Origin: Clostridia bacterium
Lineage (GTDB): Bacteria > Bacillota > Clostridia > UBA1212
DNA: 45,608 bases
Direction of reading: 5' to 3'
NCBI GenBank assembly: GCA_017625675.1
Contig: JAGAKK010000033.1
Location: 1-45,608 of the forward strand
Position 1 is the stretch's first letter; every line of letters starts with the position of its first letter. Positions 24,111 through 30,536 of this stretch are shown here, piece after piece. The notes under the pieces are model-generated. The model had not been told where the DNA came from and did not search any database. It saw nothing but the letters and a program-made list of their open reading frames with translations. Position numbers and translations under genes: made by a program.

Positions 24111-24626
24111 ATGGCAGAAGCCACAGAAATTATGACGGGAAAGGTGTTTAAGCTCGTTCAGTTTGGCGCCTTCGTAAGGCTTACGGACGGGTCATCCGGA
24201 TTAGTACATATTTCAGAAATATCCGATGGGTACGTTCAGGAGGTAAAAGATTATCTGGAGGTCGGAATGGAGGTTAACGTCGTAATTCTTTCTACAGAGG
24301 CTGACGGCAGAAGAAAACTTTCCATAAAGAAAGCCAGTCCCCTTAAAAAACTCGTGAAGGAAGGTTCTGAAAGCGAGCCTGCTTCCGCAGAGGACAGAGA
24401 GGAAAAAAAGAAACGCAAGAAGCAGAATGCTATTGACAGGAATCAGCAAAGCGCCAGGTCTCTTTTTATGACACCGCCTGATGATGACGGAGACGCAGGG
24501 TTTGGTTCCGGAAGGTCTTTTGAGGACAAGCTTGCGAAATTTATGAAAGACAGCGAGGAGCGCCAGATAGACGTGAAGCGCCAGACGGACAATAAACGCG
24601 GCGGCGGATACGTGAGAAAAGGTTAA
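24111..24626 (+). CDS. yabR: S1-domain RNA-binding protein, YabR family
   Basis: A 171-residue protein with one S1 RNA-binding domain at residues about 7-75: GKVFKLVQFGAFVRL, SSGLVHISEISDGYVQEV and RRKLSIKKA are the standard S1 strands, as in ribosomal protein S1 and polynucleotide phosphorylase. The rest is a charged, probably disordered tail with a Lys/Arg-rich stretch near residue 105 and a KRGGGYVRKG end. GGGGGAGG at 24091-24098 fits ATG 24111; an in-frame TTG at 24054 lies upstream of the hairpin. It is the last member of the yabP-yabQ-divIC-yabR cluster. Its cellular role is not well defined. Confidence 0.88.
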   Translation: MAEATEIMTGKVFKLVQFGAFVRLTDGSSGLVHISEISDGYVQEVKDYLEVGMEVNVVILSTEADGRRKLSIKKASPLKKLVKEGSESEPASAEDREEKKKRKKQNAIDRNQQSARSLFMTPPDDDGDAGFGSGRSFEDKLAKFMKDSEERQIDVKRQTDNKRGGGYVRKG

Positions 24627-24661
24627 AGCACTTTCTCTGCTGACAGGAGTTTTTGCTTAAA

Positions 24662-25825
24662 ATGCATAACAGTTTTGTTGCTGAAGAATTTATTAAATTA
24701 ATGATGTTGTCTATGCAAGGCGATACCGGCTTTGTACCTGCAAGGAACGGTGCCTGCCTGTGTAAACAGGAATTTGCCGCCCTTTATACCGTTGAGGCTG
24801 TTGTGGTTACCTCTTCCGGCTTGGGGCGGTTTCGTACATTGCTGGAGGATGCTGCGGAAAATAGCCGTTACGATGAAAACAACAGAAGGATAATGCGTAC
24901 CTACGTTGTGATTCCCGTAGAGGAACAGGAGGACGGCCTGTACTCCCACATTTCCGGAGAAGCATTTACGGAAGAACTGAAAGAAACTAAAAAAATATGT
25001 GATAGCAACGGCTTTTTGTGCGAGATAGCGGTGGCTGATTTTATTAACGGAGATTGTCACGTTATCGGCGGAAAGAGACTGGGAAATAAAACCGTGCAGA
25101 GATCCATTGAGACCTTTATTTCCGAAAACGCAGACACCTCTGAGGGAGAAGAGACTACGGTAGAGGAAAAGCTTGCCAGACAGCGTGAAAAAATCAGGGC
25201 GGAGAGAAGGCAGGTCGGAATTATCCGGGAAAAAAGACTTTTTGACCCTGGGGTTGCTCTGATAATTATTAACGTTGCGATTTTTGTTATCGGTTTTATC
25301 CTTGAAACAAAGCAAGGCTATGACCCCTTCGTAAAATGGGGTATACAGGACAACTACCTCATAAGGCAGGGCGAGGTGTGGAGACTTTTTACTTCAATGT
25401 TTTTGCACGCAGACGCAGCTCATCTGACGGGAAATATGCTGATGCTTTTGTACCTGGGGCGAATTACTTTGCGATATTACACAAATCGTGAGTTTTTCGG
25501 AATATATTTCGTTTCCGGCCTTGTGGGAAATATTCTTTCATTCTTTTTTACGGACTACCTGTCCTTGGGGGCATCCGGGGCGATAATGGGTCTTGGCGGC
25601 ATGCTCATATACAGAATGTTTGCGGGAAAGAACGCGAAGCAGTTCAGACTTGCGGGAAATTACGCTGTAATGGCGATAATGGTGGCTTTTAACTTGTTTT
25701 ACGGGTTGTTTGCCGTCGGAGAACAAATTGACAATTTCGGCCATTTCGGAGGCTTTTTCGGAGGCTTTGCGGTGGCGTGGTGTATTGAAAAGATAAGAAG
25801 CAGGAAAGAGAGGTCTGCGCAGTGA
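24662..25825 (+). CDS. Rhomboid family intramembrane serine protease
   Basis: A 387-residue protein. Residues 1-195 are soluble and unlike any domain I can name; residues about 195-385 are a rhomboid membrane protease of six segments. The catalytic pair is Ser305 in GASGAIMG and His361 in FGHFGGFFGG, and the WRLFTSMFLHADAAHLTGNM stretch carries the conserved loop and H-x-x-x-N motif. Substrates are unknown; rhomboids cleave membrane-tethered proteins. ATG 24662 has GGAG at 24646-24649; TTG 24653 is too close to the site. It overlaps nadK by 4 bases, so the two are coupled. The gene sits between yabR and nadK, with no obvious functional link to either. Confidence 0.92.
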   Translation: MHNSFVAEEFIKLMMLSMQGDTGFVPARNGACLCKQEFAALYTVEAVVVTSSGLGRFRTLLEDAAENSRYDENNRRIMRTYVVIPVEEQEDGLYSHISGEAFTEELKETKKICDSNGFLCEIAVADFINGDCHVIGGKRLGNKTVQRSIETFISENADTSEGEETTVEEKLARQREKIRAERRQVGIIREKRLFDPGVALIIINVAIFVIGFILETKQGYDPFVKWGIQDNYLIRQGEVWRLFTSMFLHADAAHLTGNMLMLLYLGRITLRYYTNREFFGIYFVSGLVGNILSFFFTDYLSLGASGAIMGLGGMLIYRMFAGKNAKQFRLAGNYAVMAIMVAFNLFYGLFAVGEQIDNFGHFGGFFGGFAVAWCIEKIRSRKERSAQ

Positions 25826-26673
25826 AGATAGGAATTATTAAGAACAAAAAGAAAGAGCAATGCGACTTTTACGCGGAGAAATTGGAACAGGCCTTTATTG
25901 CCCGGGGCGCAGAGGTTACCTGCGGCGAGCAGAGCGAAAAGGACAATGCTATATATGATTCTGCAGATATTATCATAAGCATCGGCGGTGACGGAACTTT
26001 TCTGAGAGTTGCCGCAAATACCATTGAGCGCCGTGTGCCTGTTTTCGGCTTCAATCTTGGGACGCTGGGCTTCCTCACTGAATTTGACAAGAATAACATT
26101 GACGAAACCGTTGAAAAGATAATAAAAGGCGACTATTCCATTGAGGAAAGACGTGTGCTGGCGGTGAGTATTTTATCTGAGGGCGGGGAGAAGAAGGAAT
26201 TTCTCGGATATGCGCTTAACGACTGCGTTGTGTCAAGAGAAGTGCTCACGAACGTGGCGTATCTGAAATTGTTTATCAATGAAATTCCCGTGGATACATA
26301 CCCTTGCGACGGCATTATCGTGGCTACACAGACAGGCTCTACTGCATACTCTCTTTCTGCAGGCGGTCCCGTTATCGAGCCCGGAAACGACGTGGTATTA
26401 ATAACTCCGGTGGCATCTCATTCCATGGGAAGCCGTTCTATAGTTGCAAGACCGGAGAGCTCAGTGAAAATACAGCCTGTTGAAAAGAACAAGAGCATGT
26501 GCGTGATTCTTGACGGACACCTGAGCAGAAGTCTTAAACACGGCGACGTGGTGTGCTGTGAGAACACAGATCGCAAGGTGCGTATCGTACGAATTGATCC
26601 GCCAAACTTCTACACCACGGTTACCACAAAGCTTTTTGACAGAGGAAATTCTGCAAGGGAGCAGAAGGATTAA
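25822..26673 (+). CDS. nadK: NAD kinase
   Basis: The 283-residue enzyme phosphorylates NAD to NADP with ATP or polyphosphate. The GGDGT motif is at residues 55-59, followed by NLGTLGFLTEF, the ALNDCVVSRE motif and TQTGSTAYSLSAGGPVI near residue 170. Length is normal. The ATG overlaps the rhomboid stop, and recN follows 12 bases later. In many Clostridia nadK, argR, recN and spoIVB form one cluster; here argR is missing. Confidence 0.97.
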   Translation: MKIGIIKNKKKEQCDFYAEKLEQAFIARGAEVTCGEQSEKDNAIYDSADIIISIGGDGTFLRVAANTIERRVPVFGFNLGTLGFLTEFDKNNIDETVEKIIKGDYSIEERRVLAVSILSEGGEKKEFLGYALNDCVVSREVLTNVAYLKLFINEIPVDTYPCDGIIVATQTGSTAYSLSAGGPVIEPGNDVVLITPVASHSMGSRSIVARPESSVKIQPVEKNKSMCVILDGHLSRSLKHGDVVCCENTDRKVRIVRIDPPNFYTTVTTKLFDRGNSAREQKD

Positions 26674-26685
26674 AGGAAAGATAGT

Positions 26686-28386
26686 ATGTTAGAATCTCTT
26701 ACCATAAAAAATACTGCCATAATAGACCGGCTTACCGTAAATTTCGGAAGCGGAATGAACTGTCTCACAGGAGAGACCGGCGCAGGAAAATCAATAATTA
26801 TAGACTCAATATGTTGCCTTCTGGGAGAACGTGTATCCAGGGAGAACATAAGACGGGGCTGTGACAGCGCCTCGGTGCAGGGACTTTTTAATATTGAAAG
26901 CGGCCGCATAAATGAGCTTCTGGAGGAGATGGGTGTAGAGGCCGAAGAGGACGGAACTCTGATACTTTTCAGGGAGTACACCGTGGCCGGAAAGAACACA
27001 TGCCGCATTAACGGACAGGCGGTGACTCTTTCCATGCTTAAAAAAATCGGAGAGAGCCTGGTGGACGTGCACGGACAGCACGACAATCACTCGCTTCTGA
27101 GTCCGTCTACCCATCTTGGACTTCTTGACCTTTTCGCAGGAGATGAAATGCTTTTTGTAAAAGAGCGATTTCTGGAAAAGTATGCGGAGCTGAAGAAAAT
27201 TGACGTTGAGCTTGAAAGCCTTAGCGGTGATCCTAAGAAAAGGGCGGCGACCATTGACCTTCTGACGTTTCAGGCGGAGGAGATTGAAAAGGCAGCGCTT
27301 AAAATCGGTGAGGACGAGGAGCTTGAAAAGCGTCGTCAGGTGCTTGCCAATGCGGAGAGGATTGCGGAGGCGCTGGAAAGCGCGTATTCCCTCATTAACG
27401 GTGAGGACGGTTATGGAGCAGGAAGCTCTTCGGTAACTGACATTATCGGCGAAATTATATCAAAACTTGAAATTATTTCTGAATATAATGAATCATATAA
27501 AGAAATTTTGTCTAAAATAAATGAGGCGTCATATTTGCTTGAAGATGCGTCAAAGGAACTGAGAACGGAGAAGGAAGAGGCTGTTTTTGATCCTCAGGAG
27601 GTTTCTGAGATAGACAGCCGCCTTGATGAAATTTATAAATTAAAAAGGAAGTACGGCGACAATATCGAGGATATTATTGCTTTTGCCGAAAATGCCGGGG
27701 CGGAGCTTGCGCGTCTTGAATCAAGTGAAGAGCTTTGCAGGGAACTAACTCAGAGAAAAAACAAAACTGCCCGGGAATTAAGGGCGTTGGCGGCAGAGAT
27801 GCACACCTTAAGGGTTGAGGCGGTGGAAAAGCTTGAGGGCGGTATTCACAGCGCCCTTGAGGATATGGAGATGGGCAGAGTGCGTTTTCAGGTGAGTCTT
27901 GAATATGACTCTGAGGGAAAGCTTACGAAAAACGGCCTTGACAGCGGAGAGTTTATGATATGTACGAATCCGGGCGAGTCCTTCAAGCCTTTGTCGAAAA
28001 TTGCTTCCGGCGGAGAGCTTTCAAGGATAATGCTTGCGGTGAAGTCAGTCCTTGCGGATATTGACGAAATGCCGGTACTTATTTTTGACGAGATTGACAC
28101 CGGAATAAGCGGTTATGCAGCCACAAAGGTTGCGGAAAAGTTTAAGAGCATTGCCGTTTCCCATCAGGTGATATGCGTGTCACATCTGGCGCAGATTGCC
28201 GCTATTGCTGACGAGAACATATTTATCAGCAAGGAGTACATAGGCGACGGTGTTTCCACGAAGGCGGCGCTTCTTGATGAGGAAGAGAAAATACGAGAGG
28301 TGAGCAGGCTTCTGGACGGCGGAGATTACTCCGAGGTTACGAAAAAACACGCAGAGGCGCTTATCGCCAGAATGCGCAACGTATAA
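26686..28386 (+). CDS. recN: DNA repair protein RecN
   Basis: A 566-residue SMC-like ATPase for double-strand break repair by recombination. Walker A GETGAGKS is at residues 29-36, VDVHGQHDNHSLL near 125-137, and the ABC signature SGGELSRIMLAVK precedes Walker B PVLIFDEIDTGISG. Two coiled-coil arms (about 160-230 and 285-385) separate the head halves. AGGAAAG lies shortly before the ATG. It is cotranscribed with nadK (12-base gap). Length matches the family. Confidence 0.97.
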   Translation: MLESLTIKNTAIIDRLTVNFGSGMNCLTGETGAGKSIIIDSICCLLGERVSRENIRRGCDSASVQGLFNIESGRINELLEEMGVEAEEDGTLILFREYTVAGKNTCRINGQAVTLSMLKKIGESLVDVHGQHDNHSLLSPSTHLGLLDLFAGDEMLFVKERFLEKYAELKKIDVELESLSGDPKKRAATIDLLTFQAEEIEKAALKIGEDEELEKRRQVLANAERIAEALESAYSLINGEDGYGAGSSSVTDIIGEIISKLEIISEYNESYKEILSKINEASYLLEDASKELRTEKEEAVFDPQEVSEIDSRLDEIYKLKRKYGDNIEDIIAFAENAGAELARLESSEELCRELTQRKNKTARELRALAAEMHTLRVEAVEKLEGGIHSALEDMEMGRVRFQVSLEYDSEGKLTKNGLDSGEFMICTNPGESFKPLSKIASGGELSRIMLAVKSVLADIDEMPVLIFDEIDTGISGYAATKVAEKFKSIAVSHQVICVSHLAQIAAIADENIFISKEYIGDGVSTKAALLDEEEKIREVSRLLDGGDYSEVTKKHAEALIARMRNV

Positions 28387-28491
28387 AAAATAACATTTTT
28401 CGACAGAAAATTAATTACAGTATATCGCAAGATTTTTTGAACAAAATACATATCGACTGAAAAACTTTTAAAAGCGGGGGAGGTTTGTGAT

Positions 28492-29559
28492 TTGGGCAAA
28501 AAAAGCGGTATAACAAAATTTTTATTATTTATATTGGCGGCAGGTCTTGTGATTTCCGGCCCCGTAAGCGGCGGAGTGACAGCCGTTGCCGCAAAAAGCA
28601 CAGGGGAGATTTCGCAGAATATTCCTGACAAGGTTCTGGTGTGCGGCTTTCCTATCGGTATGAGGCTTGAGACCACCGGTCTTCTGGTAACAGGGTACAA
28701 GGCTTTCCTGTCAGAAAGTGAAGAGTATGTCAGTCCTGCAAAAAATGCAGAGATAATGATAGGCGACAAAATATTGGAAATTGACGGAATAAAAGTATCA
28801 ACCGGGGACGAGATGCAGTCCGCGCTTTCAAGGTGTCGTGGCGGCGAATGCCTTGTTCTCACCGAACGGGGCAATGAAACCATTGAAAGAAGGGTAAAGC
28901 CTGAACGGGACTTTGAAACCGGCGAGTTTCGGATTGGCGTCTGGGTCAAGGAACGGAGCGCAGGCATAGGAACGTTGACCTTTTACGATGACGACTCCGG
29001 CTTTTTCGGAGCACTTGGCCACGGTATCAGCGACAATTCCACCCACTGCTTGTTTCCTGCAGAGGGCGGAGATATTTACTCTGCTGTGATCACAGGTGTA
29101 AACAAGGGCCTTGCCGGCAGCCCCGGTGAGTTAAGAGGGTATTTTCGTGAGGATATCGGAGGAATCGGGCACATTTCGGCAAATACCGATAATGGCGTTT
29201 ACGGGTATCTTTATCCCGAAGGTGAAAATCTTTTCCAAGGCACGGAAATGAATGTTGACAAGGACAGGTCTGTTCACAAAGGCGATGCCTATATCATCAC
29301 AACGGTAGACGACAACGGTCCTTGCAGGTTTTCGGTATCCATTGACAACGTTGACGTGGCACAGCAAGGAAACAAGGGTATTTCCCTTCATATAACGGAC
29401 GAGAAATTGCTCTCGGTAACAGGAGGCATCGTTCAGGGCCTGAGCGGGTCGCCAATAATTCAGGATGACGAGCTCATCGGCGCTGTAACCCACGTGCTTA
29501 TCAACGACCCGTCAAGAGGGTACGGCATATTTGTTGAGAATATGTTTGATGCGGCATAG
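28492..29559 (+). CDS. spoIVB: SpoIVB peptidase (family S55)
   Basis: A 355-residue exported serine protease with an N-terminal signal anchor (FLLFILAAGLVISGPVSGG), a PDZ domain at about 60-145 (AEIMIGDKILEIDGIKV) and the S55 peptidase domain from about 150. His177 in ALGHGIS and Ser318 in QGLSGSPI correspond to the known catalytic His and Ser. SpoIVB is secreted from the forespore and triggers processing of pro-sigma-K. The start is TTG 28492, with GGGGGAGG at 28476-28483; an in-frame stop directly upstream excludes earlier starts. recN-spoIVB order is the standard one, but spo0A does not follow. The 105-base gap before it has no sigma-F/G promoter that I can call with confidence. Confidence 0.95.
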   Translation: MGKKSGITKFLLFILAAGLVISGPVSGGVTAVAAKSTGEISQNIPDKVLVCGFPIGMRLETTGLLVTGYKAFLSESEEYVSPAKNAEIMIGDKILEIDGIKVSTGDEMQSALSRCRGGECLVLTERGNETIERRVKPERDFETGEFRIGVWVKERSAGIGTLTFYDDDSGFFGALGHGISDNSTHCLFPAEGGDIYSAVITGVNKGLAGSPGELRGYFREDIGGIGHISANTDNGVYGYLYPEGENLFQGTEMNVDKDRSVHKGDAYIITTVDDNGPCRFSVSIDNVDVAQQGNKGISLHITDEKLLSVTGGIVQGLSGSPIIQDDELIGAVTHVLINDPSRGYGIFVENMFDAA

Positions 29560-29570
29560 TAATCGTAGGG

Positions 29571-29593
29571 CGGGGGCACTGCTCCCGTCTTTT
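29571..29593 (+). terminator. Terminator of spoIVB
   Basis: A compact hairpin CGGGGGC-ACT-GCTCCCG (one G-T pair, three-base loop) followed by TCTTTT. The next 120 bases up to the promoter at 29715 hold nothing recognisable. Confidence 0.75.
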
Positions 29594-29714
29594 AATTGGA
29601 TAAGTTACGAAAAAATTGTGAAATGATTGTGCCGGTTTTGATGTATCAAACGAAATCCAGCTTGTTGGTGCACTTTCTTTAAGTCTAAGCACTTAAAAAA
29701 TACTCTACAATGTG

Positions 29715-29748
29715 TTGACAGTGTGCGCATAATGTAGTATAATGCGCA
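29715..29748 (+). promoter_or_regulatory. Promoter and operator-like palindrome of the toxin-antitoxin module
   Basis: TTGACA at 29715-29720 and TATAAT at 29738-29743, 17 bases apart: a perfect consensus promoter. A 7-bp inverted repeat, TGCGCAT (29724-29730) and ATGCGCA (29742-29748), lies in the spacer and over the -10 box. This is the expected position for autorepression by the antitoxin or the antitoxin-toxin complex, as known for DinJ-YafQ and RelBE systems. Confidence 0.85.
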
Positions 29749-29773
29749 TAGAATAATAACGGAGGTGTTTTAT

Positions 29774-30046
29774 ATGGGGTCAACTAATTTGAATATTCGT
29801 ACAGATAAGGATGTTAAGGCTCAGGCGGAAAAGATTTTTGATGCTCTGGGGCTTAATATGACTACTGCTATTAATATTTTTTTAAGGCAGGCCATCAGAG
29901 AGAACGGAATTCCTTTTGAAATAAAACTGAATGTTCCTAACGAGATTACAGCTGCCGCTATCCGTGAGGGAAGAAGTATTGCCCATGACAGGAACGCAAT
30001 CGGCTATGATAATATGGATGATTTAAAGGCGGCGCTTGACGCATGA
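29774..30046 (+). CDS. Type II antitoxin, RelB/DinJ family
   Basis: A 90-residue antitoxin with an N-terminal ribbon-helix-helix (NLNIRTDKDVKAQAEKIFDALG followed by MTTAINIFLRQAI), the RelB/DinJ signature, for operator binding and dimerisation. The C-terminal half should wrap the toxin. GGAGGTG at 29761-29767 fits ATG 29774. It overlaps the toxin gene by 4 bases (ATGA), the usual arrangement that keeps antitoxin in excess. Family assignment is firm; the E. coli name dinJ would be the closest analogy. Confidence 0.92.
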   Translation: MGSTNLNIRTDKDVKAQAEKIFDALGLNMTTAINIFLRQAIRENGIPFEIKLNVPNEITAAAIREGRSIAHDRNAIGYDNMDDLKAALDA

Positions 30047-30321
30047 AGTACGAAGTAAGGTTTACAACACAGTTTAAAAAGGACTTAAAACTTGCGAAGA
30101 AGCAGGGGAAGGACACAGAGAAACTTTTTGCAGTCATTGAAAAATTAGCGAATGGAGAGCAGCTTGAAGAAAAATATCGTGATCATGATCTGATCGGTAA
30201 TTATAAGGGTTGCAGAGAATGTCATATCGAACCGGATTGGTTGCTTGTATACGAAGTTATTGACGATGTCCTTGTGTTGATGCTGTATCGAGTTGGCAGT
30301 CATTCGGATTTGTTTCGTTAA
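30043..30321 (+). CDS. Type II toxin, YafQ family mRNA interferase
   Basis: A 92-residue RelE-fold toxin, the same length as E. coli YafQ, which cuts mRNA on the ribosome. Residues known to matter in YafQ are all found at matching places: His48, His61, Asp65, Trp66, Arg83, His87 and Phe91 (RDHDL, CHIEPDW, YRVGSHSDLF). Nothing suggests inactivation. Start ATG lies within the antitoxin stop. A terminator follows directly. Confidence 0.92.
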   Translation: MKYEVRFTTQFKKDLKLAKKQGKDTEKLFAVIEKLANGEQLEEKYRDHDLIGNYKGCRECHIEPDWLLVYEVIDDVLVLMLYRVGSHSDLFR

Positions 30322-30324
30322 ATT

Positions 30325-30363
30325 AAAACACAGTTCTTTTGTTAAAAAGGCTGTGTTTTTTTT
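30325..30363 (+). terminator. Terminator of the toxin-antitoxin module
   Basis: Perfect 9-bp stem AAAACACAG / CTGTGTTTT with the T-run continuing to 30363. Confidence 0.8.
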
Positions 30364-30415
30364 GTGTGTTTTACAGAAATTGCAGAGATGGAAAAATTAT
30401 TGAAGTTCTTGCATA

Positions 30416-30444
30416 TTGACTGATATTTGTCCTTGTGGTAAAAT
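30416..30444 (+). promoter_or_regulatory. Sigma-A promoter of the lipoprotein cluster
   Basis: TTGACT at 30416-30421 and TAAAAT at 30439-30444 with a 17-base spacer, about 90 bases before the first lipoprotein start. Confidence 0.7.
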
Positions 30445-30536
30445 TAATCGAATAATGCGTTAATGTGCGCTTCGTCGAGAAGCGATATAAAGAAAAGACA
30501 TAAATAATGCAAATTAAAAAAGACAGGAGAGAAAAA

